From assembly GCF_003046625.1 (NCBI RefSeq), contig NZ_QAAD01000008.1, forward strand, positions 124,001-188,000: DNA of 64,000 nucleotides, read 5' to 3'. Below, one piece after another: positions 52,365 to 62,389 of this stretch; the stretch's first letter is position 1, and each line of letters starts with the position of its first letter. Position numbers and translations under genes: made by a program. Under the pieces are notes generated by a model. That model had not been told where the DNA came from and did no database searches. It worked only from the letters and a program-made list of their open reading frames with translations. The stretch is from Mangrovibacterium marinum. GTDB taxonomy: Bacteria > Bacteroidota > Bacteroidia > Bacteroidales > Prolixibacteraceae.

Positions 52365-55300
52365 ATGCAGTTAGAAACTCCCAAACAACAGGGCTTATAT
52401 CGCTCTGAATTTGAACATGGTAGCTGTGGGATTGGATTTGTAGCCAGCCTGAAAGGACGCAAGCAACATAGCGTACTTTCAGATGCTTTGTCGATGTTGG
52501 CTCGAATGGAACACAGAGGCGGTACCGGTTATGATATTAAAAGTGGGGATGGGGCTGGTATTTTGATTCAGATCCCTCATGAATTATTTTTGGAAGAATG
52601 TCCTAAGGATGGAATCAAGCTTCCCGGCTTTGGCGACTATGGTGTGGCTATGATTTTCTTCCCGATGGAAGACCGAAAACGTTCGGAATGTAAGGATATC
52701 ATCTCCCGGAACCTGAATAAATTTGGCTTGCCCTTCCTGGGCTATCGGAAGGTGCCGGTGGATAATTCAGACCTGGGGCGCGACTCTCGTGCTACGGAAC
52801 CTTGTGTGCAGCAGTTGTTTATCGGTAAGCCGGCTGATATGTCGGTTGAAGAATTTGACCGGAAGCTTTTTGTATTCCGCAAATATACCGAACGTTTAGC
52901 CCGCGAATCGGTAGCCGGCCTTGGCTACGACGGAATGAATATGATCTCCTGTTCGTATAAAACCATTATTTATAAAGGTCAGTTAACCACCGAACAGGTG
53001 TCCTTATATTTTAAAGACTTAACCAATCCGTTGGCCGTAAGTGCCATCGCATTGGTGCACTCGCGTTTCTCAACCAATACTTTCCCTTCGTGGAAATTGG
53101 CACAGCCTTTCCGCTATATTGCGCACAACGGCGAGATTAATACCAACAAAGGTAACGTGAACTGGATGCGTGCCCGTGAAGCGCTGCTGGAATCGACCTT
53201 GTTTACCCGCGAAGAGCTGGAAATGATTTTCCCGATTTGCGATCTGAAAGCATCCGACAGTGCCAACCTGGATATGGCCATCGAGATGTTGGTGTTGAGT
53301 GGCCGTTCATTGCCGCAGGTGATGATGATGCTCATCCCGGAGGCTTGGCAAAACGATCCCGAGATGGATCCGAAGAAAAAAGAATTCTACGAGTTCCACT
53401 CGGCCATGATGGAGCCTTGGGATGGTCCCGCTTCAGTATGTTTTACCGACGGGGTGCTGGTGGGTGCTACGCTCGACCGTAACGGCTTGCGTCCTTCACG
53501 CTATTGCGTAACCGAGGATGATATGCTGATCATGTCGTCCGAGTCAGGTGCTTTGGATGTTGATCATGCCAAAGTGAAGATTCGCGGACGTTTGCAACCT
53601 GGTAAAATGTTTGTTGCCGACCTGGAACAGGGACGCATTATTTCCGACGAAGAAGTAAAAGGCGATATCATCTCCCGTCAGCCTTATGGCGACTGGGTGA
53701 AAAATAATATAACTTACCTGGATGATCTGCCATCGATTCCCGATTTGGAATTGCGGGAACCGGATCAGAAAACCTTGTTTAAGCGTCAAAAAACCTTTGG
53801 TTTCACCCACGAAGAATTGGAAGTGTTGTTGAAACCAATGGCCGAAACCGGAAAAGAAGCGATTGGCTCAATGGGCGCCGATAACCCCTTGGCTGTCTTG
53901 TCTGACCGCCCGGTCTTGTTGTCGCACTACTTCAAGCAATTGTTTGCCCAGGTAACCAACCCGCCAATCGACCCGATTCGCGAACGAATCGTTATGGACT
54001 TGCGGACCTATGTTGGTGGGTTCAAAAATATTTTGACAGAGTCTCCCGAGCACTGCCGCCGTATCGCTATTCCGCAACCGGTACTGACCAACGAGCAGCT
54101 GGTGAAGTTGAGCTATGTTGACCATGCGCACTTCCAAACCAAGAAAATCAGCATCGTATTTCATGCCGATGGTAACGAAGGTACGCTGGAGAAAAAGCTG
54201 GAGCGTTTATGTACTTACGTTGAAGATGCGATCGACGAAGGATATTCAATCATCCTGTTATCCGACTTCTCGGTGAGCACCGATCATGCACCAATTCCGT
54301 CGGTATTGGTTGCTTCTGCGGTGCACCATCACCTCATTCGTATTGGTAAGCGTGGTAAGGCCGACATTATTATGGAAGTGGGTGATGTTCGCGAAACACA
54401 TCACCTGGCCGTCTTGTTGGGTTACGGTGTTTCGGCGGTGAATCCTTATATGGCCATCGATACCATTAAGCAAATGGCTAACGAAGGCGTTTTGGGCGAT
54501 TTAACTCCGGAGAAAGCAGTTAAAAATTACATTAAAGCTGTGAATGGCGGCTTGTTGAAGATCTTCTCAAAAATGGGAATCTCAACTTTGGCCTCCTATC
54601 AGGGAGCACAAATTTTCGAAATCCTGGGTATTAATTCCGAGGTGGTCGATAAATACTTCACGGGTACGGTAAGCCGTATCGAAGGGCTGTCGCTGGACGA
54701 TATTGCCCGCGAAGCATTAGCCCGTCACCGTCAGGGATTCCCAACACGTTCGGGAGGAGCGAAAGTGCTCGAACCCGGTGGCGATTACCACTGGCGTGTT
54801 GGTGGCGAACGTCACTTGCTGTCGCCCAAGGCTGTGAACCTGCTGCAGCAGGCTACACGCGAAAACGATTTTAAAGCGTACAAAAAATATTGTCAGGTGG
54901 TTGATGATCAAACCCGCGCAGCCTATACTTTGCGTGGTTTGATGGACTTCAACTCCGACCGGGAACCTATTTCTATTGACGAGGTTGAACCGGCCGAAAA
55001 CATTCTGAAACGCTTTGCAACCGGTGCCATGTCATTTGGTTCCATTTCATGGGAAGCACATACCACCCTGGCGATTGCCATGAACCGGATTGGCTCCAAG
55101 TCAAACTCGGGTGAAGGTGGTGAAGACCCGATCCGTTACACCAAGTTGCCAAACGGCGACGATATGTGTTCGGCAACCAAGCAAATTGCTTCGGGACGTT
55201 TCGGTGTAAACAGTTACTACCTGAGCATGGCCAAAGAGCTTCAGATTAAAATGGCTCAGGGGGCAAAACCGGGTGAAGGTGGTCAGCTTCCGGGACACAA

Positions 55301-56954
55301 AGTAAACGGATGGATTGGACGCGTACGGGGCTCAACCCCGGGTGTAGGCCTTATCTCGCCTCCACCACACCACGATATCTATTCAATCGAGGACCTGGCA
55401 CAGCTGATCTTCGACCTGAAGAACAGTAACCGCGATGCCCGCATCAACGTGAAACTGGTTTCCGAAACTGGTGTTGGTACGGTTGCTGCCGGTGTTTGTA
55501 AAGCAAAAGCCGATGCGGTATTGATTTCCGGCTTCGATGGCGGTACCGGTGCTTCGCCACTGAGCTCCATCAAGCATGCTGGTTTACCATGGGAGCTAGG
55601 CTTGTCGGAAACTCACCAAACCTTGGTGCGCAACCGTCTGCGTAACCGCATCACTGTTCAGTCTGATGGTCAGATGAAAACTTCACGCGACCTGGCAATC
55701 GCAACACTGTTGGGTGCCGAAGAGTGGGGTGTGGCTACCGCAGCACTGGTGGTTGAAGGTTGTATCATGATGCGCAAATGTCACAGCAATACTTGTCCGG
55801 TAGGAGTTGCTACGCAGGATGAGCGCTTACGTGGCTTGTTCAAAGGAAATCCGGATCATGTTGTGAACTTCTTCGAGTTCCTGGTTGAAGGACTGCGTGA
55901 GATTATGGCAGAGCTCGGCTTCCGTACCATCAACGAAATGGTTGGCCAGTCGCAATGTCTGAAATTTAAAGAAGATGTAGATCACTGGAAATATAAAAAC
56001 CTGGATCTGAGCCCGATCTTATACAAAGAAAAGGTTGGTGAAGATCAAGGCCTGTACAAGACAAAAGCTCAGGATCACCAGATGGAAGACATCCTGGACT
56101 GGAAGTTTGTTGAAGCAGCACAGAAAGCCATCAAAACAGGTGAGAAGGTGTACGCTGAATTCCCGATTATTAATATTAACCGTAGTGTCGGTACCGTTCT
56201 TTCGCACGAGGTAACTAAAGTACACAAAGGCGAAGGTCTACCTGATGGTACGATTCACTTTAAAATGAATGGTTCTGCCGGACAATCGTTCGGGGCATTT
56301 ATGTGTAAAGGTATCGAGCTGGAAGTTGAAGGAGATGCAAACGATTACTTCGGAAAAGGTTTGTCGGGCGGTCATCTGGCCATCTACCCAAACAAAGATG
56401 CGCAGTTTGTTGCCGAGAAAAATATCATTGTTGGTAACGTTTGTTTCTACGGTGCAACAGGCGGCGAGGCCTATATCCGTGGCGTGGCCGGCGAACGTTT
56501 CTGTGTTCGTAACTCCGGAGCGAAGGTTGTTGTTGAAGGAATCGGTGACCACGGTTGTGAATACATGACCGGCGGAAAAGCAGTGATCCTGGGTAAAACA
56601 GGCCGCAACTTCGGTGCAGGTATGTCGGGTGGTGTTGCCTATGTGTTGGATGCCGATGGTACTTTCCCTTCGCAATGTAATATGGAGATGATCGGACTTG
56701 AAAAAGTTGAAACTCCGGAAGAACAGGCTGAACTGAAAGCAATGATTGAAAAACATCTGGAAAAAACAGGATCGGCCGTAGCTGAATATATCTTATCGGA
56801 CTGGGAATACAGCTTGTCGAAATTCGTGAAGGTGCTTCCAACGGACTACAAACGCATGCTCGGATTTATCGAAAAAGCCCGTAACTCAGGCAAATATGAA
56901 AAAGAAAGCGATATTATCGATGCTGCATTCGATATGTCACTGGAAAGTAAGTAA
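52365..56954 (+). CDS. gltB: Glutamate synthase large subunit (GOGAT alpha)
   Basis: 1529 residues. A 20-residue propeptide precedes the nucleophile Cys21 in HGSCGIGF of the class II amidotransferase domain (to ~430). Central and FMN-binding synthase domains follow (KPGEGGQLPGHKV, GFDGGTGASPLSSIKHAGLP), with the 3Fe-4S cysteines in CIMMRKCHSNTCPVG and a C-terminal GXGXG beta-helix (about 1240-1500). It makes two glutamates from glutamine and 2-oxoglutarate and is paired with gltD 21 bases downstream. Confidence 0.96.
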   Translation: MQLETPKQQGLYRSEFEHGSCGIGFVASLKGRKQHSVLSDALSMLARMEHRGGTGYDIKSGDGAGILIQIPHELFLEECPKDGIKLPGFGDYGVAMIFFPMEDRKRSECKDIISRNLNKFGLPFLGYRKVPVDNSDLGRDSRATEPCVQQLFIGKPADMSVEEFDRKLFVFRKYTERLARESVAGLGYDGMNMISCSYKTIIYKGQLTTEQVSLYFKDLTNPLAVSAIALVHSRFSTNTFPSWKLAQPFRYIAHNGEINTNKGNVNWMRAREALLESTLFTREELEMIFPICDLKASDSANLDMAIEMLVLSGRSLPQVMMMLIPEAWQNDPEMDPKKKEFYEFHSAMMEPWDGPASVCFTDGVLVGATLDRNGLRPSRYCVTEDDMLIMSSESGALDVDHAKVKIRGRLQPGKMFVADLEQGRIISDEEVKGDIISRQPYGDWVKNNITYLDDLPSIPDLELREPDQKTLFKRQKTFGFTHEELEVLLKPMAETGKEAIGSMGADNPLAVLSDRPVLLSHYFKQLFAQVTNPPIDPIRERIVMDLRTYVGGFKNILTESPEHCRRIAIPQPVLTNEQLVKLSYVDHAHFQTKKISIVFHADGNEGTLEKKLERLCTYVEDAIDEGYSIILLSDFSVSTDHAPIPSVLVASAVHHHLIRIGKRGKADIIMEVGDVRETHHLAVLLGYGVSAVNPYMAIDTIKQMANEGVLGDLTPEKAVKNYIKAVNGGLLKIFSKMGISTLASYQGAQIFEILGINSEVVDKYFTGTVSRIEGLSLDDIAREALARHRQGFPTRSGGAKVLEPGGDYHWRVGGERHLLSPKAVNLLQQATRENDFKAYKKYCQVVDDQTRAAYTLRGLMDFNSDREPISIDEVEPAENILKRFATGAMSFGSISWEAHTTLAIAMNRIGSKSNSGEGGEDPIRYTKLPNGDDMCSATKQIASGRFGVNSYYLSMAKELQIKMAQGAKPGEGGQLPGHKVNGWIGRVRGSTPGVGLISPPPHHDIYSIEDLAQLIFDLKNSNRDARINVKLVSETGVGTVAAGVCKAKADAVLISGFDGGTGASPLSSIKHAGLPWELGLSETHQTLVRNRLRNRITVQSDGQMKTSRDLAIATLLGAEEWGVATAALVVEGCIMMRKCHSNTCPVGVATQDERLRGLFKGNPDHVVNFFEFLVEGLREIMAELGFRTINEMVGQSQCLKFKEDVDHWKYKNLDLSPILYKEKVGEDQGLYKTKAQDHQMEDILDWKFVEAAQKAIKTGEKVYAEFPIININRSVGTVLSHEVTKVHKGEGLPDGTIHFKMNGSAGQSFGAFMCKGIELEVEGDANDYFGKGLSGGHLAIYPNKDAQFVAEKNIIVGNVCFYGATGGEAYIRGVAGERFCVRNSGAKVVVEGIGDHGCEYMTGGKAVILGKTGRNFGAGMSGGVAYVLDADGTFPSQCNMEMIGLEKVETPEEQAELKAMIEKHLEKTGSAVAEYILSDWEYSLSKFVKVLPTDYKRMLGFIEKARNSGKYEKESDIIDAAFDMSLESK

Positions 56955-56975
56955 TTCAACTTTGGAAAAGAAAAA

Positions 56976-58463
56976 ATGGGAAAACCTACTGGATTTTTAG
57001 AATATACACGAGTTGCGAATCCAACTCGACCAATTCCGGAACGTTTGAAGGACTGGAACGAAGTCTACGTTCTGAGAGATAAAGAAACCTGCGAAACGCA
57101 AGGTGCCCGTTGTATGGATTGCGGAATTCCGTTTTGCCATCGGGGCGAACTAATGCACAATGGTGCTTCCGGTTGTCCGGTTTACAATTTGATTCCGGAA
57201 TGGAATGACTTGATTTACCGCGGTCGCTGGCGCCAGGCGCTGGATCGTTTGCACCACACCAATAACTTCCCCGAGTTCACCGGACGCGTGTGTCCGGCTC
57301 CCTGCGAAGCTGGTTGTGTGCTCGGAATTAACGAACCAGCCGTAACCATTCACGATAACGAGCGGACAATCATCGATTGGGGCTTTAAAAACGGATGGGT
57401 GGTGCCTGAACCGCCGGAGCATCGTACCGGAAAAACGGTTGCTGTTGTTGGTTCCGGTCCTGCCGGACTGGCGGCTGCTGCACAGCTGAACAAAGCGGGG
57501 CACCTGGTGACTGTTTTTGAGCGCGACGACCGTGTGGGCGGATTGCTGATGTACGGAATTCCGAACATGAAGCTGGATAAAGCCGTGGTTCAACGTCGTG
57601 TGGATATTCTGGCCGAAGAAGGCGTTGTTTTCAAAACCGGCGTTGAAGTTGGTAAAGATATTAGCGCGAAGAAACTGCACAAGGAGTTCGATGCTGTGGT
57701 ATTGACGACCGGTGCAACTAACCCGCGCGACTTGAAAGTAGAAGGCCGCGAATTGAAGGGTGTTCACTATGCCATGGAATTTTTACGGGCCAATACCAAA
57801 AGTTTGCTGGACAGCGAGCTGAAAGACGGAAACTTTATCTCGGCTGAGGGTAAGAAAGTTATTGTGATTGGTGGTGGTGATACCGGTACCGACTGTGTGG
57901 CCACTTCGTTGCGTCACGGCTGCGAGAATGTGCGCCAGTTCGAGATTATGCCGAAGCCTCCGGTTGAACGGAACCGCGAAGTAAACCCCTGGCCCGAGTG
58001 GCCGGCATCGCTGAAGATCGATTACGGTCAGCACGAAGCAATCTTCAAACAAGGCGAAGATCCTCGTGAATACTTGGTGATGACCAAGAAATTCGAAGGT
58101 GACAAAGACGGTAATTTAGTTGCTATTCATACGGTAAATATTGCCTGGATGCGCGACGACGAAGGTCGTATGTTCCCGAAAGAGATTGAAGGAACGGAAC
58201 GTCGTCTGGAAGCTGACCTGGTATTGTTGGCAATGGGATTCCTCGGACCGGAAGACAAAATTGCTGAAGAATTGGCCTTCGACCGCGATGGCTGCTCAAA
58301 CTATAAGGCTGAGTACGGCGAGTTTAAAACAAGCACTAAAAAGGTGTTTGCTGCCGGCGATGCCCGTCGCGGACAGTCGTTGGTGGTTTGGGCCATTAAC
58401 GAAGGTCGTGCCGTTGCACGCGAAGTTGACCGCTACCTGATGGGCGATACAGTTCTTCCGTAG
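56976..58463 (+). CDS. gltD: Glutamate synthase small subunit (GOGAT beta)
   Basis: 495 residues. N-terminal cysteine motifs for two 4Fe-4S clusters ([26 protein letters not shown]) are followed by the FAD-binding [15 protein letters not shown] and NADPH-binding [14 protein letters not shown] segments. It feeds electrons from NADPH to GltB. Operon with gltB; strong terminator follows. Confidence 0.96.
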   Translation: MGKPTGFLEYTRVANPTRPIPERLKDWNEVYVLRDKETCETQGARCMDCGIPFCHRGELMHNGASGCPVYNLIPEWNDLIYRGRWRQALDRLHHTNNFPEFTGRVCPAPCEAGCVLGINEPAVTIHDNERTIIDWGFKNGWVVPEPPEHRTGKTVAVVGSGPAGLAAAAQLNKAGHLVTVFERDDRVGGLLMYGIPNMKLDKAVVQRRVDILAEEGVVFKTGVEVGKDISAKKLHKEFDAVVLTTGATNPRDLKVEGRELKGVHYAMEFLRANTKSLLDSELKDGNFISAEGKKVIVIGGGDTGTDCVATSLRHGCENVRQFEIMPKPPVERNREVNPWPEWPASLKIDYGQHEAIFKQGEDPREYLVMTKKFEGDKDGNLVAIHTVNIAWMRDDEGRMFPKEIEGTERRLEADLVLLAMGFLGPEDKIAEELAFDRDGCSNYKAEYGEFKTSTKKVFAAGDARRGQSLVVWAINEGRAVAREVDRYLMGDTVLP

Positions 58464-58498
58464 TTATTGGAAAAGTGTGAAGTACACGAAATAAAATA

Positions 58499-58533
58499 AG
58501 AAAATCCCGGCAGCTGTCGGGATTTTCTGTTTT
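58499..58533 (+). terminator. gltBD terminator
   Basis: AGAAAATCCCG and CGGGATTTTCT form a perfect 11-bp stem with an 8-base loop, followed by GTTTTT. Confidence 0.9.
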
Positions 58534-58631
58534 TGGGAAGCTCCTTCAAGCTGAGCAGGTTGGCGCGCAGGCGTCCAGGAGGCTCTTTAGTGGGGGATCA
58601 ATGCTGCTTATCGCGTTGCATCAGCAGCATT

Positions 58632-59051
58632 TCAATCTTTAGTCGTTTTTTCGAGTAAAATAGTCGAGGACGGATTGCTCATGGTCAATTGGTTTTCTTG
58701 CAGACGGAGTTTCCAGCTGCTGTTGGTGAGCAGGCGCAGCATGGTGTTCTCCAGGGTATTATCCGGGCAATACATTTTGGTTGCAAGCATCATCCCGATT
58801 TTTAGCGAATCGTCGTCGAAAGTAATCGACCCGTTGAAACTGTTACAACCCGCATTGCCGTACAGATGTTGTTTGGCTGCTTCGAAGCCGATAAAGGCAT
58901 CTTGAACATCGACTGGTTCATGATCGACCATTTTGATTGTCCAGCGCCCATCGATTTGTGGCGCTTGTTGTGCCGTAATTTGTTTGGTGCTGTTGCAGGC
59001 TGTTGCTATGAGCATACAAGCCAGTGCGGGTATTGCAAATCGTTTCATCAT
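58632..59051 (-). CDS. META-domain lipoprotein (HslJ-like)
   Basis: 139 residues from the ATG at 59051 (the frame has an earlier ATG eight codons up). The lipobox LIATAC marks lipidation. The META domain is recognised from GRWTIKMVDHEPV, FIGFEAAKQHLYGNAGCNSFNGS and MMLATKMYCPDNTLE. Family members are envelope proteins linked to heat-shock or antibiotic stress in some bacteria, without known mechanism. Single gene. Confidence 0.85.
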   Translation of the reverse strand: MMKRFAIPALACMLIATACNSTKQITAQQAPQIDGRWTIKMVDHEPVDVQDAFIGFEAAKQHLYGNAGCNSFNGSITFDDDSLKIGMMLATKMYCPDNTLENTMLRLLTNSSWKLRLQENQLTMSNPSSTILLEKTTKD

Positions 59052-59284
59052 TTGTTGTTTTTTGTGTTTGTTCAATTGTATGAGCTGTTCTCCTCTGAAA
59101 AAGGATGCTTGTTCTTACGGAAGGTTGCGTGAAATTCTTTTGCAGAATCTGTCGTTGCATATTTTTCCGATGCCTTTCCTTCTTTAATTGGCGAATGTGT
59201 GAAATGAATCAAAAAGAATACCAAGTTTGCTTGCCGGCTGGCAGGGGAGGCGACACTCCAGCCCGATGGCCGTTATGATGGCTG

Positions 59285-59830
59285 TTATTTCCGGGTGTTG
59301 CCTTGTCGTATGAGTGTTTTATGGCTTCGTTGTAGCTTTTGAAGTTGCTCGGAGCACTGGTTGACAGCCTGGATTACATCGAACAGTTTCTGGTTAATCA
59401 CGGTCGGCTGGCTTTCGTCTAAAAGGCTTCGCAATAGATGTTGGATCCGCGAATTGCTTTTTTGAGCCTGTTGAAGCTGTAGGGTAAGGGCTTCAAGCTG
59501 CGCCGCTTGGCCGGAGGAGTTGTCCTTTGGCAAAAGATAGCCCATGTCGTCGGCCTTAAACAGTGCTTGCTGTAGCCTGAACTCGACACTGTCGATTGCA
59601 GGCAGCGACTCGAAGCAATAGTAATGAATATCTTCAACCGAACTTGCGCCATCGCACAGCTGAATCTGATCGGCAGCTTGGCTCAAAAACCAGGATGCCT
59701 GGTCAATCAGCTCAGCACTTTGTTGAACTGCCTTCGTGCTTTTACTTTGCCCATAGGACTGGCCATAGCCGGTGAACAGACCGATTAGCATCAGCAATAA
59801 ATAAAGGTGTGTATTTCCGGCTTTCTTCAT
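59285..59830 (-). CDS. Secreted coiled-coil protein of unknown function
   Basis: 181 residues with a signal peptide (MKKAGNTHLYLLLMLIGLFTGYGQ region). The mature part is mostly helical and Gln-rich with heptad-like stretches (AAQLEALTLQLQQAQKSNSRI) and two or three cysteines near the middle. No family recognised. It begins one base after the acyltransferase stop, so the two are co-transcribed, suggesting an envelope role. Confidence 0.65.
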   Translation of the reverse strand: MKKAGNTHLYLLLMLIGLFTGYGQSYGQSKSTKAVQQSAELIDQASWFLSQAADQIQLCDGASSVEDIHYYCFESLPAIDSVEFRLQQALFKADDMGYLLPKDNSSGQAAQLEALTLQLQQAQKSNSRIQHLLRSLLDESQPTVINQKLFDVIQAVNQCSEQLQKLQRSHKTLIRQGNTRK

Positions 59831-59831
59831 C

Positions 59832-60797
59832 TCAGAGCGATTTTAGTTGGTTAAGCTCGTTCAGCATCTCATCGATTTGCTTTTCAAAGCGGGGCTTTGT
59901 ATTCCTGGCAATCAACTGCTGTTCTTTTTTGCGCTGGTGTTTCCATCGCCGATGCGACCAAAGCCAGTATTCGGGTTGTTTGCGGATGATCTGTTCCACA
60001 ATATCGACATAGTCCAGCAGAACGGCGTGTTCCTCGTCTTTGCCCGGATTGGAATTAATTTCCACAAATTCAACTAAATATTGCCCGCGTTTTACCTTGT
60101 GGATATGGTGGTAGAATACCGGGCTATTGGTTTTTAGGGCAATCTTTTGGGGACCGCTGAAAAATGGCGTTTCCTGGTTTAAAAATGTCGTCCAGTATTG
60201 AGCTCCCGATGGGGGTGTTTGGTCGGCCGCCAGCCATAGCAGATTATAGTCAGGGCCTTTGTTGATGCTCAAACCTGCGCGTGGAGCCTGGTTCATCGGT
60301 ACGCCTTTGGCGCCGTATTGCTCGCGCATAGCTACCATATATTTTTCCATGGGCGGATTGCTGTACATCGGGCTGTAAACCATCAACAGCGAATGATCGA
60401 GTATGTGTTGCACGCTCGAGTTCCACTCCCAGTTGTTGTAATGCGCGCACAATACAATAATGCCTCTGTTCTCGTGAAAATAGCGGTTCAGTAATTCCGG
60501 GTTTTTAAACACGATGTGCTTTTTCATTTTCTCGATGGGCAAGCGATTCATCTTGAGGGTTTCAACAGTAATGTCGCAAAAATGATGGTAGTATTTCCGG
60601 GCGATTTCGTTAATTTCCTTTGGCGATTTTTCCGGGAAAGCATTCTCCAGATTCTTGAAAACGACTTTTTTACGGTAGCCGATCAGGTGAAACACCAGCA
60701 GATAAAAGATATCAGAAAATAGGTACAGAACCGGGAAGGGTAGGTAGGATAGTGCTTTTAAGAATACAATTGTCAGTTTTTGTCCCAATGTTTTCAT
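59832..60797 (-). CDS. Lipid A acyltransferase-like protein (LpxL/HtrB family)
   Basis: 321 residues from ATG 60797; the open frame continues 29 codons upstream without family character. An N-terminal membrane helix is followed by the catalytic HYNNWEW (His with the acidic partner shifted as in Bacteroidota members) and WLAADQTP. It transfers an acyl chain to lipid A or to the aminolipids made by this phylum. Operon with the coiled-coil protein gene. Confidence 0.87.
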   Translation of the reverse strand: MKTLGQKLTIVFLKALSYLPFPVLYLFSDIFYLLVFHLIGYRKKVVFKNLENAFPEKSPKEINEIARKYYHHFCDITVETLKMNRLPIEKMKKHIVFKNPELLNRYFHENRGIIVLCAHYNNWEWNSSVQHILDHSLLMVYSPMYSNPPMEKYMVAMREQYGAKGVPMNQAPRAGLSINKGPDYNLLWLAADQTPPSGAQYWTTFLNQETPFFSGPQKIALKTNSPVFYHHIHKVKRGQYLVEFVEINSNPGKDEEHAVLLDYVDIVEQIIRKQPEYWLWSHRRWKHQRKKEQQLIARNTKPRFEKQIDEMLNELNQLKSL

Positions 60798-60867
60798 GCC
60801 TTTTCGTTTCAGTCCCCAAAAGTAGAATTTTTTGGTGAAAAGTTCGGAACCCGTATTGCCTGCGCAA

Positions 60868-61728
60868 TTAGTTTGGCCGGGCAATCATAATTCCGGTGAA
60901 TGATTTTTTTCCGGGCAGGTAGTCGGCAAGCGGCCGATCTGATATCACGACTTTCTCCAAAGCCGATGAGGCATGCAGCAGGTGCACTCGTCCATCAACC
61001 CAAATTACAAAGCCGACATGGGCAATGTCGAGTCCTGCAATGCTGGTGGTGATGGCCACCAGATCACCGTCTTTTAACTGCTTTTCGTTCGCTTGTATGT
61101 CGGCCTTCGGCAGAAAATAGCTTGTACGCTGACTGATCAGTCTTTCCTGGTTGGCGATTTTTGTGATTAATTCCGGATGTTCTTTTAACACCGGGTAACT
61201 TTCGGCATGGGTCGACATGAAATTGATCGTTTTTTCGAAAGCTGTTTGAAAGTCGGGCGACAGGGAAGCAATGAGTCCTTTTTGCTCATTGTCGTACAGC
61301 CAATCCGTGAAATAATGAAGCCGCGACAGATAGCCCTCGCGCAGCCCATGGCGATAACGGATTTTTTCAAGCTGCCGCGCATAGGATTCGAAATCCGTTT
61401 TCCCGGCTTTAATGGTTGTTGCCAAAGCCAGACAAGTCTCGTCGAAGGTGGTGCAGTCCAGCTCGCGCAGGTTCACCACCAGCTTTTCATCCATTCCGGT
61501 TTCCAGCGTTTGGGCAACATAAGGAGTTCCCAGCATGGCTTTCCCGATTTCAACGATCAGCTTTCCGGTAGGCTGTTGGCGCTCTTGGGCAAATTCGTTC
61601 AAAAACCTCGACACAAGCAGACTATCATCCTTGCAAGCGATCGGTTTTTCCGGCTGAACAGTCGTTGTTTGACTGTTGCAGGCTTGCGCAAAGGCAATCA
61701 AAATCAGGATTACAGCGAGGATCTTCAT
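60868..61728 (-). CDS. DUF1460 lipoprotein (amidase-like)
   Basis: 286 residues with a lipobox AFAQAC. DUF1460 features include a Cys in RELDCTTFDETCLAL, GLDIAHVGFVIW with the His, and LLHASSALEKV. The fold is NlpC/P60-like, and structural work on relatives suggests cell-wall amidase activity. The Cys/His pair appears intact, so it is probably active in the periplasm or at the cell surface. The 71 bases between it and the acyltransferase start allow co-transcription. Confidence 0.85.
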   Translation of the reverse strand: MKILAVILILIAFAQACNSQTTTVQPEKPIACKDDSLLVSRFLNEFAQERQQPTGKLIVEIGKAMLGTPYVAQTLETGMDEKLVVNLRELDCTTFDETCLALATTIKAGKTDFESYARQLEKIRYRHGLREGYLSRLHYFTDWLYDNEQKGLIASLSPDFQTAFEKTINFMSTHAESYPVLKEHPELITKIANQERLISQRTSYFLPKADIQANEKQLKDGDLVAITTSIAGLDIAHVGFVIWVDGRVHLLHASSALEKVVISDRPLADYLPGKKSFTGIMIARPN

Positions 61729-61905
61729 GGTGCTTTAAATTTGTTTTCGAATGCGGAATTTACAAAAATTATCATCCCCGGGTAGGGTATTCCCGAATTG
61801 AAACGGTATGAGCGTGAAAAGATCGCAGAATTCCTTAATTTAATTGATCTTTTTGGGATTGATAAATTTGGGGAGGTGACACACGAATACAAAACGTTTT
61901 GAACT

Positions 61906-62388
61906 TTGACAGCGCAAGAATTTAAACGGTTGTTTGATCAGTATTTCGATGCCATACGGCGGTATATTTACTACCGTTCGGGCAATCGCGAATTGGCCAC
62001 CGATGTGGCACAGGAGGCTTTTATGAAGCTTTGGGAAAAGCAGTTGCCTTACCGGGAAAAGGAAAATGTGGGGCTGCTCTACAAAATGGCCTCCGATTTA
62101 TTTGTGAGCCGCTACCGGCATCAGCAAGTTGAATGGGAGTATCAGAAAAAACTGACGCTGGATGTTGAAACGCAATCGCCTGAAGACGAACTGGAATACG
62201 GAGAACTAAAAAGCCGCTACGAAGAAGCCTTGGGCGCGCTGTCGGAAAAGCAAAGGACCGTCTTTCTGCTGAGCCGCCTGGATGGCCTGAAATATTCCGA
62301 AATTGCCGAACGACTGGAAGTCAGCGTGAAAGCGGTGGAAAAACGGATGAGTGCAGCCTTGAGCCAATTGAGACAGAAACTGAGTTGA
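61906..62388 (+). CDS. ECF sigma factor (FecI-like)
   Basis: 160 residues from a TTG start; no ATG is available before the conserved region 2 (FKRLFDQYFDAIRRYIYYRSG, DVAQEAFMKLWE). Region 4 is LSEKQRTVFLLSRLDGLKYSEIAERLEVSVKAVEKRM. Region order and length fit Bacteroidota sigma-70 ECF factors paired with FecR-type anti-sigmas. It ends two bases before the fecR-like gene. Confidence 0.9.
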   Translation: MTAQEFKRLFDQYFDAIRRYIYYRSGNRELATDVAQEAFMKLWEKQLPYREKENVGLLYKMASDLFVSRYRHQQVEWEYQKKLTLDVETQSPEDELEYGELKSRYEEALGALSEKQRTVFLLSRLDGLKYSEIAERLEVSVKAVEKRMSAALSQLRQKLS

Positions 62389-62389
62389 C

